Shown: one piece after another, positions 6,529 to 15,179 of the stretch
How positions within the stretch are numbered: position 1 is the first letter of the stretch
How the letters are laid out: the number at the start of each line of letters is the position of its first letter
NCBI GenBank assembly: GCA_043758205.1
Contig: JAYVNY010000112.1
Span: forward strand, 1 to 20,576
Length of the DNA: 20,576 nt
DNA from: JANNGC01 sp043758205
GTDB taxonomy: Bacteria > Verrucomicrobiota > Verrucomicrobiia > Limisphaerales > SIBH01
Reading direction: 5' to 3'
Notes under the pieces: generated by a model
What the model saw: the letters and a program-made list of their open reading frames with translations, nothing else
Database searches by the model: none
Told to the model about the DNA's origin: nothing
Translations under genes and position numbers: made by a program

Positions 6529-8121
6529 ATGTCTGGTTTAATCGCCATTGTTGGAAGACCGAATGTCGGAAAGTCCGCGCTGTTCAATCGCATCGCGGGG
6601 CGGCGCATTGCCATCGTGCATGATCAGCCGGGCGTGACACGCGACCGCGTGACGGCACAGGCCGAATGGCACGGCCAGCCTTACACGCTGGTGGACACGG
6701 GCGGCATCGGACTGCTGCGCCGCGAGAAGTCCGAGGACGTGATCGTGAAGGCCGCGGTCGAGCAGGTGCAGATCGCGATCGACTCCGCAAGCGTCATCAT
6801 CTTCGTGGTCAACGTGCAGGAGGGCATCACGCCGCTGGATCAGGAAGTCGCGAAACGATTGCGCGTGGCCAAGAAGCCCGTGCTCGTGGCCGTGAACAAG
6901 GTGGACACCGAGCGGGTGATTCCGCAGGCGGATGAATTTCTCCGGCTCGGCTTCGACAAGATTTTTCCGGTCACGGCCATCCACGGCGAGGGCATCGAGG
7001 CGTTGATGGATGAGGCGGGGAAGTTCCTGCCGGTCCCAAGTCCAACGTCCGAGGCCGGGGCCGAGGCCGAAGACCTGAATGCCCCGGTGGACAATGAGGG
7101 CGGCGAAGAAGCGGACACGAGCGACAAACCCGCGAGGAAAATTGAGCCGCTGAAGCTCGCCATCGTCGGGCGTCCGAATGTAGGAAAGTCTTCCATCATC
7201 AATGCGCTCACGAACTCCGAGCGTGTCATCGTCAGCGCCATTCCGGGCACGACCCGCGACGCGATTGACGTGCCGTTTGAAGTCGAGACGGAGGGTGTGC
7301 GGCAGCAGTACGTGCTCATTGACACCGCCGGCATCAGGAAGAAAGGCCGCGTGGACGACTCGATTGAATTTTTCAGCGTGAAGCGCAGCGAGGAATCCAT
7401 TGAGCGCGCGGACATCTGCGTGCTCGTGCTGGACGCCGTGTCGGGAATTCTGGAGCAGGATAAAAAGATCGCCGCGAAGATCACCGAGGCGCGCAAGGCC
7501 TGCATCATCGTGATCAACAAGTGGGACTTGATCGAAGAGTCCGTGCGCGAAGTGCGCGAGGAGGAAATCGAACGGCGCAACCAGAAGGATCGGGGTCACG
7601 GGAAGCGCTTGAGCACGCTCGTGGAATTCGGCGAATGGGTGCAGGAGCTTCTGTTCTTCCTGGATTACGCGCCGGTGATTTTCACCTCCGCGAAGTCGGG
7701 CTTTCATCTCGACCGTTTGCTCGAGGCCGTGCGTTACATCGCGGCGGAGTTGCAGAAGAAAATTCCCACGGCGATTCTCAACCGCACGCTGCATGACGCC
7801 GTGGAACGACGCCAGCCGGTGAGCGCCGTCGGGCATCGTTTGAAATTCTTTTACTCGACGCAGGTGCGGCAGGCGCCGCCCACGTTCCTGCTCTTCGTGA
7901 ACCGCGACGAGTTGTTCTCCGATGCCTACAAAAAATATCTCGCGGGAAAAATGCGCGAAGCTTTTGGCTACGAAGGCTGCCCGATTGTGATTGTCCCGAA
8001 AGCGCGTCCGAAAACCATCGAGATGGTGCGAAGATTCAACAAGAACAGCCCGCGCACCCCGCGGCAGAAGAAGCACGACGCACGGCGCCCTCGGAAAACG
8101 TCGGCCGGCCGCCGACCCTAG
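6529..8121 (+). CDS. der: Ribosome-assembly GTPase Der (EngA)
   Basis: This is a 530-residue tandem GTPase that acts in maturation of the large ribosomal subunit. Domain 1 has GRPNVGKS (9-16), DTGGIG (56-61) and NKVD (123-126). Domain 2 has GRPNVGKS (214-221), DTAGIRKKG (265-273) and NKWD (330-333). A KH-like domain follows (about 408-500). Three parts are longer than in typical Der (~440-490): an acidic linker between the GTPase domains (~172-200), an extra charged stretch after NKWD ('ERRNQKDRGHGKR', 348-360), and a basic tail after ~505 rich in Arg, Lys and Pro, plausibly contacting rRNA. I chose ATG 6529 because the G1 motif begins seven residues later; the in-frame ATG at 6448 would add 27 proline-rich residues without family support. 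Der is convergent with the hybrid kinase gene, whose stop is 20 bases away. Confidence 0.96.
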   Translation: MSGLIAIVGRPNVGKSALFNRIAGRRIAIVHDQPGVTRDRVTAQAEWHGQPYTLVDTGGIGLLRREKSEDVIVKAAVEQVQIAIDSASVIIFVVNVQEGITPLDQEVAKRLRVAKKPVLVAVNKVDTERVIPQADEFLRLGFDKIFPVTAIHGEGIEALMDEAGKFLPVPSPTSEAGAEAEDLNAPVDNEGGEEADTSDKPARKIEPLKLAIVGRPNVGKSSIINALTNSERVIVSAIPGTTRDAIDVPFEVETEGVRQQYVLIDTAGIRKKGRVDDSIEFFSVKRSEESIERADICVLVLDAVSGILEQDKKIAAKITEARKACIIVINKWDLIEESVREVREEEIERRNQKDRGHGKRLSTLVEFGEWVQELLFFLDYAPVIFTSAKSGFHLDRLLEAVRYIAAELQKKIPTAILNRTLHDAVERRQPVSAVGHRLKFFYSTQVRQAPPTFLLFVNRDELFSDAYKKYLAGKMREAFGYEGCPIVIVPKARPKTIEMVRRFNKNSPRTPRQKKHDARRPRKTSAGRRP

Positions 8122-8127
8122 CCGGCC
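8103..8127. terminator. GC-rich hairpin at convergent gene ends
   Basis: GGCCGGC (8103-8109) pairs with GCCGGCC (8121-8127) across the last codons and stop of der, just before the convergent kinase stop at 8142-8144. It could serve as a shared transcript end in a junction only 20 bases long, but has no T-tract and the region is GC-rich throughout. Confidence 0.25.
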
Positions 8128-8141
8128 CCGGCCTCGGCCGC

Positions 8142-10301
8142 TCAATGGAGACTGGTGCAGGCGGTATCACTCCGCTCGAATTCATGCCGTCCGCCGATGG
8201 CGGCTCCGAACTCGGACAGCACCGACGCGCCGGTGTTCCGGCGGACCGGCGCGTCCAGGCATTCGCGGACAAATTGAGCCAGCTTCCCGATGGAGTAAGG
8301 CTTGGGCAGGAAACTCGGGCTGTGCAGAATGGAAGAGTCCTTGCCCGCCATGCCCGGACTGTAGCCGCTGGTGTAGATGACGCGCAGGCTGGGCGACTGG
8401 CTCATGAGCCTTTCCGCCAGTTCACTGCCCATGATGCCCCCGGGCATGACCATGTCGGTGACCAGGAGGTCCACGGGGTGCTTGGCCTGTTCCCATACTT
8501 CCAACGCGTGACGACCGGACTCTGCTTCCAACACGGTGTAACCCTGAAGACGGAGAATCTCCGCCACCATCGCGCGCAACGCCTCCTCGTCCTCCGCGAC
8601 GAGGATCGTTTCCCGGCCCCGGTGCAGGAAATTGTCCTCCACCGGATCGGACTTCACGGCCACCTGCTGGGTGGCCGGAAAATAGATGCGGAAAGTGGTG
8701 CCCTGATTGGGCTGGCTCTCGACTTCGACCCAGCCCTGATGTTGACGCACGATGCCGAAGACGGTGGACAAGCCCAACCCCGTGCCCATCCCAACCGGCT
8801 TGGTGGTGAAGAACGGCTCGAAGATCCGGCTGAGAACCTGCGTGTCCATTCCCACTCCGGTGTCCTGAAAAGTCATGCGGACGAACTCGCCGTCCCGCGC
8901 TTCGGGGTCCAGTTGCGTAGGCGCGCGGTGAATGGTCTCGAGGCTGGTGCTGATGGTGATGCGCCCGCCCTCCGGCATGGCGTCCCGGGCATTGACGGCC
9001 AGATTCATGGCAATTTGCTCCAGCATGCTCAAGTCGGCATGAACCGAGGCCAGCGACGGCTGCGGGCAGAAGGCGATCTCAACATGTTCGCCCACCAACC
9101 GTTCGAGCATTTTGATGGCATTGGCCAGGGTTTCATTGAGATCAAGATGGTTGAACTGCATGACCTGCTTGCGGCTGAACATGAGCAGTTGACGAATGAG
9201 CGCGGCGGCGCGGGCCGAAGCCTTGGTGATCTGTTCAAGGGAACGGATTTGCGGACTGTCCGCTTGGGCAAGGTGCTGAAGCAGTCCGGCATGTCCCTGG
9301 ATGACGGTGAGGATGTTGTTAAAATCGTGGGCCACACCTGCGGCGAGTTGGCCGATGGCCTCCATCTTCTGGGCCTGGCGCAATTGGCGTTCGAGCAGCG
9401 CGTGTTCCGCCACATCCTGGGCCAGCAAGATCATGTGCGGCTTGTTTCCCATCGTGACCGGGGACAGGGAGACCCGCACCTCATGCAGCACCCCATCCCG
9501 TGTTCGGAGGTTCACTTCATGATCCCGCACGGCATCCCCCTGCAACAGGCGCTGGACCCGCCGGTCCGCCAGTTCCGGTTTTTCCCACAAAAAAAGTTCA
9601 GCCGGAGTCCGGCCAACCAGTTCCTCGCGCGGCCAGCCGGTGAGCTCGGCGAAGCGCTGGTTCACATCCACAAACCGGCGTTCGGGCAGGCTCTGGATGG
9701 CGCTGGGCAGGGGGCTTTCGTTGAAGGCCTGGGAGAATCGCTCCTCGGAGGTGGCCAGCGATTCGTTCATCTTGGCCAGTTCCTGGAGTTGTACGGACGA
9801 CTGGCGGTTGAGCATCCACTTCTTGGTCAGTGCGTGCGCGAGCTGCTGCACTTCGATGTTGTCGAACGGCTTCTTGAGTACAAGCAGGCTGTCCGGCTGA
9901 CCGACCCGGGCCCGCATGTTTTCCCACGAATAATCTGAGTAGGCCGTGCAGACCACGATCTGAAGTTCAGGGTCCACCTCCCAGATGCGGGCAATGGTCT
10001 CGATGCCATCCCAACCCGGAGGCATGCGCACATCCACGAAGGCCATGGCATACGGCCGGTTTTCCTTGAGCGACTGCGTGACCATCTCCAGCGCCTCCTG
10101 GCCCTGAAATGCGGATTCCAGCATGAACGTCGTGCTGTCCTGCGCCTGCGGCGCTTCATCGAACAGCGCAGCCTCCAAGTCGTTCAGCGCGGCCGTGCCG
10201 GTGCCGCTGGGGCAGAGGATGGTTCGGAAATCCTCGTGGATGCTCGTGTTGTCATCCACGAGGAGGATGCGGCGGTTGATGGTTTGGTCATTCACATTCA
10301 T
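8142..10301 (-). CDS. Hybrid histidine kinase, REC-PAS-HisKA-HATPase-REC
   Basis: This 719-residue protein has no membrane segment. In order: a receiver domain (about 10-150; phospho-acceptor Asp90 in FVDVRMPP, conserved Lys144), a PAS domain (185-300), a HisKA domain with His325 in AGVAHDFNN, an HATPase domain (N-box NLAVNARDAM 433-442, DTGVGM 480-485, GTGLGL 506-511), and a second receiver (564-683; Asp616 in LVTDMVMP, Lys667). The N-terminal receiver has a long acidic insert (~40-60) after its first helix. It has no DNA-binding, GGDEF or other output domain, so it must pass phosphate or a contact signal to a protein outside the window. Its start is 19 bases after the stop of the CHASE8 kinase gene, implying co-transcription and probably partnership. 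I placed the start at 10301; the longer in-frame opening would overlap the upstream gene by 200 bases. Confidence 0.93.
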   Translation of the reverse strand: MNVNDQTINRRILLVDDNTSIHEDFRTILCPSGTGTAALNDLEAALFDEAPQAQDSTTFMLESAFQGQEALEMVTQSLKENRPYAMAFVDVRMPPGWDGIETIARIWEVDPELQIVVCTAYSDYSWENMRARVGQPDSLLVLKKPFDNIEVQQLAHALTKKWMLNRQSSVQLQELAKMNESLATSEERFSQAFNESPLPSAIQSLPERRFVDVNQRFAELTGWPREELVGRTPAELFLWEKPELADRRVQRLLQGDAVRDHEVNLRTRDGVLHEVRVSLSPVTMGNKPHMILLAQDVAEHALLERQLRQAQKMEAIGQLAAGVAHDFNNILTVIQGHAGLLQHLAQADSPQIRSLEQITKASARAAALIRQLLMFSRKQVMQFNHLDLNETLANAIKMLERLVGEHVEIAFCPQPSLASVHADLSMLEQIAMNLAVNARDAMPEGGRITISTSLETIHRAPTQLDPEARDGEFVRMTFQDTGVGMDTQVLSRIFEPFFTTKPVGMGTGLGLSTVFGIVRQHQGWVEVESQPNQGTTFRIYFPATQQVAVKSDPVEDNFLHRGRETILVAEDEEALRAMVAEILRLQGYTVLEAESGRHALEVWEQAKHPVDLLVTDMVMPGGIMGSELAERLMSQSPSLRVIYTSGYSPGMAGKDSSILHSPSFLPKPYSIGKLAQFVRECLDAPVRRNTGASVLSEFGAAIGGRHEFERSDTACTSLH

Positions 10302-10320
10302 GCGTAGTAAAGCGCGGTGT

Positions 10321-12282
10321 TCAATCCTGATGACGATTGGTGGGAGCCACGGGCAGTTCCAAGGTGAACTCGGCCCCCTGGCCGGCACCAGCACTGCGGA
10401 CGTGGAGGCTGCCGCCCATTTCCTTGGCGGCGTTGGCCCCGCTGTGCAGGCCAAAGCCGTGGCCCTGTTTTTTGGTCGTGAACCCGTGGTTGAAAACCTT
10501 GTTGATGTTTTCTTGAGGGATGCCAATGCCGTTGTCGGTCACCACAATCTTCACCCGGTCCGGCCCCGACAGTGCCACGGCGATGGTCATGCGTTTCTGT
10601 CCCCCCGTCACTTCGTCCATGGCGTGCTTGGCATTGCGCAGGAGGTTGATGAGAATCTGCAGGAACTTGTGCCGGTCCACGTGAATCTTCGGCACGTCGC
10701 GGGAAAAATCCCGAATCAATTCGATCTGGTGGCGTTCGAAAGCGGCGAGGTTCAAGCGGAGGGCGTCTTCGACCAATTCCGCAGGGTCCAGATTCTCGAA
10801 GAGGCCGGAAACCTTCGCGTAGTTCTGCTGCATGGCCACGATTTCCTTGATGTGCTCGATGTGCTGCCCCACCGCGGACATTTTCTCGACCAGTTCGGCC
10901 TGCTCGGCCACCAGTTGATCGGCCACCGTCCCGAGATATTCCGGCAACAGCTTGCCTTTGGGATCATTGGTTAGGAACTCGGCCAGGTGGCCGTTCTGCT
11001 TGGTCAGCATGGCGGTGGCGCGCTGGAGGTTGATGATCTTGGACCGCCGCAGCCGCTCGCCCACGACGGTGGCGGAGACGCTCACGCTGTTGAGCACGTT
11101 GCCCACGTTGTGGAGTACGCCCGTGGCCACGTCGGCCATGCCGGCGCTTCGTGAAGTGTCGATCAACTGCCGGTTGAGCTTGTCGAGCTGCTCGGCGGCC
11201 AGCTTGTGCTGGGTGATGTCCTGGAAAATGCCGCGCACCGCCACCGTCTCGCCCTTGTCCTTCAGGACCATGCCGCTCTCGCGAATCCACACGCTCCGGC
11301 CATCGGCGGCCAGCATCCGGTATTCATAGCTGTAAGGCTCGCCGCGGGCGGCCATCTGATGCCACGTCTTGACCGCACCGGCCGCATCCAGCGGGTGCAG
11401 CTTTTCTTCCCAGAAATTTGGACAGGTCAGCCACGATTGCGGTTCGTAGCCAAGGATATCCTGACACTGGCGGCTGATGAAACTGAACCGGAGCCGATCC
11501 GCCGTCCTTTCCCACACGATGCCGTCAATCGAATGGATCAACGCTTCCATCTTCTGCTGCGAGAGACTCAACGCGGCGTCCTGGCTTTCGATGCGGCCCA
11601 GCATCTCGTTGAAAGACGACGCCAGCAGTCCCAGTTCGTCCCCCCGGCTGCCGACCACCGCGCGCACCGAATAGTCCTTGTTCTCGCCGACGATTTTTGC
11701 GGTCTGCGCGAGTTGAAGCACGGGTTGGGTGATGGTGCGGACCAACCGGCTGGAGAGAACCACGGCCAGCGAAATGGCCACGACCAAGATGCCCGCCACC
11801 ACCCATCCGTAAAACCCGAGCAACTCGAACAGCGTCCGGTTGTAATCCGTCCGGAGGTAGAGGATGCCCACGCGCTCGTTCTTCAGCACCACCGGCTGGG
11901 TAAGCATCAATTGCCCGGCGCGGAAATGATTTTGTCCGACCGGGGGAAATCCTGACAGCCCGCCCGCATATTCCTTCGGCCCGAAGTGGGCCAGGATCGA
12001 GCCGTCGGGCAACACCAGCGAGGCCGACAAGACAGTGGCCTTGGCCTTGAGGGAACCCACCACTTCAGCCGCCGTGGTCTCGTCCTTGAAGGCCACGGCC
12101 GCCGTGCTTTGGTTGGCGATGATCTCCGCCAGCGTGGAGTTGTCGCGCTGGAAATTGGAACGGAAGTTCAGCACCTGGAAGACGAAAAGTGCCATGATGG
12201 CGATGAGCAGAACCGCCCCGCAGATCAACAGCGTCATCGCCAGGAGCTTCTGTTGAATGGGGAGATTGTGGAATTGCTTCAT
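10321..12282 (-). CDS. Membrane histidine kinase, CHASE8-like-HAMP-PAS-kinase
   Basis: This is a 653-residue inner-membrane sensor. The first membrane helix is at ~13-37. A periplasmic domain (~40-150) opens with 'LAEIIANQSTAAVAF', then a short helix and a 'LVLPDGSILAHF' strand pair, the pattern of CHASE8, the periplasmic sensor domain of YfiN-type cyclases. A second helix (~155-178), HAMP (180-232) and PAS (240-360) follow. The kinase core has His391 in 'GVLHNVGNVLNSV', N-box LINLLRNAKHAMDE (544-557), DNGIGIP (583-589) and GHGFGLH (607-613). A YfiR-like gene lies upstream on the same strand (219-base gap) and a hybrid kinase 19 bases downstream. I infer that the YfiR-like protein binds the periplasmic domain and controls the kinase. 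CHASE8 was assigned by eye; the kinase itself is certain. Confidence 0.9.
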   Translation of the reverse strand: MKQFHNLPIQQKLLAMTLLICGAVLLIAIMALFVFQVLNFRSNFQRDNSTLAEIIANQSTAAVAFKDETTAAEVVGSLKAKATVLSASLVLPDGSILAHFGPKEYAGGLSGFPPVGQNHFRAGQLMLTQPVVLKNERVGILYLRTDYNRTLFELLGFYGWVVAGILVVAISLAVVLSSRLVRTITQPVLQLAQTAKIVGENKDYSVRAVVGSRGDELGLLASSFNEMLGRIESQDAALSLSQQKMEALIHSIDGIVWERTADRLRFSFISRQCQDILGYEPQSWLTCPNFWEEKLHPLDAAGAVKTWHQMAARGEPYSYEYRMLAADGRSVWIRESGMVLKDKGETVAVRGIFQDITQHKLAAEQLDKLNRQLIDTSRSAGMADVATGVLHNVGNVLNSVSVSATVVGERLRRSKIINLQRATAMLTKQNGHLAEFLTNDPKGKLLPEYLGTVADQLVAEQAELVEKMSAVGQHIEHIKEIVAMQQNYAKVSGLFENLDPAELVEDALRLNLAAFERHQIELIRDFSRDVPKIHVDRHKFLQILINLLRNAKHAMDEVTGGQKRMTIAVALSGPDRVKIVVTDNGIGIPQENINKVFNHGFTTKKQGHGFGLHSGANAAKEMGGSLHVRSAGAGQGAEFTLELPVAPTNRHQD

Positions 12283-12501
12283 GGATTACAGCGTGAGTTT
12301 GCTCGCGTCCGCCACGCCCGACGTGGGCGGACACCGGCGCGGGCGTGGTCCGGCAGCCTGGGGGCGGCCGGCTCTCTCCTTCGCAGGTGCTCGTTACTGT
12401 TCATCAGTCTCTGAAAGGCATCGGCCAAAGCACCGGCGGACTGTAGGAGATAGTAGAAGATCGTTGCACAAAAGCGGGAGGAACTGGGAAGCCCGGACCG
12501 G

Positions 12502-13041
12502 TCAGCGACTCGAGGGCACGGCCAGGCTCAACAGCTTGGAACTGATTTTGAACCCCGACTTCTTCGCGGCCGGTTCGTTGATCTGAAAACGGATTTTGTT
12601 GTTGTCCTTCACGAAATTGATCATGCCGCCGGTTTCGATGAAGTCGTCCATTTCGCTCACGGTGAGCACGCCCAGCGAACTAAGGGCCTGGAGGATTTCC
12701 GGCAACCGCTTCTTCTCCGAGCGACTGATGAAAAGGATGTGGCAGTTGGTGGCCGCGCCCGGTTCCACAAAAGTTTTCACCTCCAACGGATGGTTGTTGA
12801 TGGATTTGTTGCGGATGGCGGCCTCGAGGTCGGGCCCGAACGGGTTTTCTCCCAGGATACCCACGACCATCGGCGTCGAAGCGTTGGTAAAGGCGACCGC
12901 CGGCCACTCCACGAACTTGGCGAAATTAAAAACAAAGGCGGCCTTGATCTGATGTTCCGAGGGCTGCGTCGCTTGAGCCCCGCTGCTGACGGGAGTCAGC
13001 AGCAGGCCCAGCAAAAGCAACAGGCTCGCACTTGAACGCAT
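12502..13041 (-). CDS. Periplasmic YfiR-like protein (DUF4154)
   Basis: This 179-residue protein has a clear signal peptide (MRSSASLLLLLGLLLTPVSS, cut near residue 22). Family motifs are present: 'IKAAFVFNFAKFVEWP' (32-47), Cys100 in 'TNCHILFIS', 'ETGGMINFV' (136-144) and a C-terminal 'KISSKLLSLA' (165-174). In gamma-proteobacteria YfiR is a periplasmic, redox-sensitive repressor of the diguanylate cyclase YfiN, acting on YfiN's periplasmic domain. Here only one Cys remains in the mature chain, so an intramolecular disulfide switch is not possible. The neighbours are a kinase with a YfiN-like periplasmic domain and a divergent TonB-dependent receptor, which suggests the same sensing logic with a different output. 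ATG 13041 is chosen because the signal peptide starts there; 50 more in-frame codons upstream have no signal character and run into the receptor gene. Confidence 0.9.
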   Translation of the reverse strand: MRSSASLLLLLGLLLTPVSSGAQATQPSEHQIKAAFVFNFAKFVEWPAVAFTNASTPMVVGILGENPFGPDLEAAIRNKSINNHPLEVKTFVEPGAATNCHILFISRSEKKRLPEILQALSSLGVLTVSEMDDFIETGGMINFVKDNNKIRFQINEPAAKKSGFKISSKLLSLAVPSSR

Positions 13042-13169
13042 GCAGTGATCAGGTTGACTTAATCGCGATGTTGCTAGGGAAGCAGAGCAACAACGAGTTT
13101 CTTTTCCATTCGGTTTTACAATCGAGCTTGTGCCGCGCGGGACCCATCCGCATCCTCCGCTCGCCCAAA
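13042..13169. promoter_or_regulatory. Divergent promoter region, YfiR-like gene and TonB receptor
   Basis: These 128 bases separate two divergent start codons and must hold the promoters of the receptor and of the yfiR-like/kinase set. A TTGACT (13053-13058) is present on the plus strand but no convincing -10 hexamer follows, and I see no clear operator palindrome. The region is less GC-rich than the coding sequence on either side. The assignment rests on position only. Confidence 0.45.
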
Positions 13170-15173
13170 ATGAACAAACGTCTTTGCGCACAGCACTATG
13201 GAGTTATCGGCGGAATCCGAGGATTCTTCATGCTCGCCCTGACCGTGACCGCCTTGGGCGCGGATTCCGAGCCTGGGATCAAGGCCCCCGATTTGACGGA
13301 TCTGCCCCTCGAAGCCTTGATGAACATCGAGGTTCCCAAAGTCTATGCCGCCTCCAAGTTCGAGCAGAAGACCACGGAAGCGCCCTCGTCGATCTCCATC
13401 GTGACGGCGGACGATTTCCAGAAGTACGGCTACCGCACCCTGGGCGACGCGTTGCAAAGCTTGCAGGGCTTTCAAGTTTCGTATGATCGTAACTACGCCT
13501 TCCTCGGCACGCGGGGCATCAACCTCGGCGACTTCAACAGCCGCGTCCTCGTGCTCGTCAACGGGCATCGCGTGAACAACAACCTGACCGACGGGGCCTT
13601 CATAGACTCGGCCTTCATCCTCGACGTGGATTTGATCGACCGCGTGGAAGTGATCCGCGGCCCCGGTTCGGTGCTCTATGGCAACAACGCGTTCCTCGGT
13701 GTGATCAATGTCGTGACCCGCCAGGGCCGGCAGATCAACGGCGCGGAAGCCTCCATCGAGTACGGGGAGTTCAACACTTACAAGGCCCGCGTGTCGCTGG
13801 GTAAGGCCTTCACCAACGGCGTGGAGTTGCTCCTGTCCGGATCGTTCTCCGACAGCGACGGGCAGGAAAAATTGTTCTACAAGGAATTCAACACCCCCGC
13901 CCAGAACCACGGTGTGGCGCGGCATCGAGACGACGACTCTTTCGGAAGTCTCTTCGGCTCGCTGCGCTATTTTGATTTCACCCTGGAGGGCGCGTATATC
14001 ACGCGAGAGAAGGGCAACCCCACCGCGCAATTTGGCACCACCTTCAACGACTCGCGGCTGCGCACCACCGACGCGCGCAGCTACACGGCGCTGAAATACG
14101 CGCACAATTTTCCCGACGTGGTGGACGTGACGGCCCAAGTTTATTACGACCGGAGCGAATTTGAAATCGGTTATCCGGCGGGCACCCGCCTGTTCGAGGA
14201 GAAGGACACGGGCGAGTGGTGGGGCGCGGAACTCCAACTGAACAAACATCTCTGGGACCGCCACCTCGTCACGCTCGGGGCGGAGTACCGCGACGACTTC
14301 CATCAGGAGCGGCAGACCACCGGGCAGCGCACGGTGCAACAGGATCGGCAGAGCCACGGCGTCTATGCACAGGGCGACTTCGCGGTGGTGGACAATTTCC
14401 ACGTCAACGGCGGCCTGCGCTATGACCAGTATGGCGAGTTCGACGCCGCGTACAATCCTCGGGTGGCGTTGATCTACAACCCCGCGAAGGAATCCACCCT
14501 CAAGGCCATCTACGGCACGGCCTTTCGCGCGCCAAATTTTCTGGAGCTGACGCTCTCCCCGGCCGACCAGCTCCAGCCCGAGAAAATCACCTCCTACGAG
14601 CTGGTCTATGAACAGGGGCTGGCCCGGCATCTGCGAAGTTCGGTTTCCGGTTTCTACAATGAGATGAATGGGCTGATTGCGTTTGAGAGCGGCCGCTTCA
14701 TCAATTTCGACGCGCAGACCCGGGGCATGGAACTGGCGCTGGAGGGATTTTGGACCAACGCCCTGCGGGCCCGGTTAAGCTACACGCTGCAAAAAACTGA
14801 CGGCGAATCAATCAGCTACGAGCCGCCGGATTCCCCGGAGCACCTTGTGAAATTCAATCTCACCGTGCCGGTGTGGCGGGATAAAATTTTTGCCGGCGTC
14901 GAGTTTCAATACACGAGCGAACGGAATTCCCTCCGCAACACCAGCGCCCCCAGCGGCCAGCCCCTGACCGTGCAGGGCGACAGCGCGGGCGGTTATGGCG
15001 TGGTGAACCTGACCCTGTTCAGCCGCGAGATCGTCAAGGGCCTGGCCTTCTCCGCCAGCATCTACAATTTGTTCGATGAAACGTACTCCGACCCGGCGAC
15101 CCGCTTCCATCGGCAGGATCTGATCGAACGGGATGGCCGCACCTACCGCGTCAAACTGACTTACCGCTTCTGA
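13170..15173 (+). CDS. TonB-dependent outer-membrane receptor
   Basis: This 667-residue outer-membrane protein has a signal peptide (about 1-31, ending ...VTALGAD). A 'DLTDLPLEALMNIEVPKV' segment (41-58) resembles the 'L.LEELMN.EV' lead-in common in receptors of this type. The plug domain (~68-184) shows 'TADDFQKYGYRTLGDALQ', 'RVLVLVNGHRV', 'DRVEVIRGPGSVLYGNNA' and 'GVINVVTR'. The 22-strand barrel follows and the chain ends '...VKLTYRF', with the terminal aromatic residue that outer-membrane barrels need. Length is normal to short. Ligand is unknown; nothing points to siderophore, cobalamin or sugar. Divergence from the yfiR-like gene suggests it is a sensing or uptake partner of that system. 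ATG 13170 is chosen for the signal peptide; an upstream in-frame ATG at 13032 would overlap the divergent gene. Confidence 0.94.
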   Translation: MNKRLCAQHYGVIGGIRGFFMLALTVTALGADSEPGIKAPDLTDLPLEALMNIEVPKVYAASKFEQKTTEAPSSISIVTADDFQKYGYRTLGDALQSLQGFQVSYDRNYAFLGTRGINLGDFNSRVLVLVNGHRVNNNLTDGAFIDSAFILDVDLIDRVEVIRGPGSVLYGNNAFLGVINVVTRQGRQINGAEASIEYGEFNTYKARVSLGKAFTNGVELLLSGSFSDSDGQEKLFYKEFNTPAQNHGVARHRDDDSFGSLFGSLRYFDFTLEGAYITREKGNPTAQFGTTFNDSRLRTTDARSYTALKYAHNFPDVVDVTAQVYYDRSEFEIGYPAGTRLFEEKDTGEWWGAELQLNKHLWDRHLVTLGAEYRDDFHQERQTTGQRTVQQDRQSHGVYAQGDFAVVDNFHVNGGLRYDQYGEFDAAYNPRVALIYNPAKESTLKAIYGTAFRAPNFLELTLSPADQLQPEKITSYELVYEQGLARHLRSSVSGFYNEMNGLIAFESGRFINFDAQTRGMELALEGFWTNALRARLSYTLQKTDGESISYEPPDSPEHLVKFNLTVPVWRDKIFAGVEFQYTSERNSLRNTSAPSGQPLTVQGDSAGGYGVVNLTLFSREIVKGLAFSASIYNLFDETYSDPATRFHRQDLIERDGRTYRVKLTYRF

Positions 15174-15179
15174 GTCCGA

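Noticed and set aside
6538..8145. 535-codon open frame on the reverse strand opposite der
   Set aside because: It mirrors der codon by codon in GC-rich DNA, is rich in Arg, His and Ala, and has no recognisable domain, whereas the plus strand encodes a complete Der.
8145..9938. 597-codon plus-strand frame opposite the hybrid kinase
   Set aside because: Shadow frame: the reverse strand has all kinase and receiver motifs in order; this one shows none.
12283..12501. Possible small gene between the YfiR-like and CHASE8 kinase genes
   Set aside because: Short frames exist but none has a family pattern; the gap shows only a GC-rich hairpin (GTCCGCC with GGGCGGAC near 12308-12333) that may be a weak terminator.
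13116..14630. 504-codon reverse frame opposite the TonB receptor
   Set aside because: No motif or signal peptide, and the opposite strand encodes a full receptor with plug and barrel.
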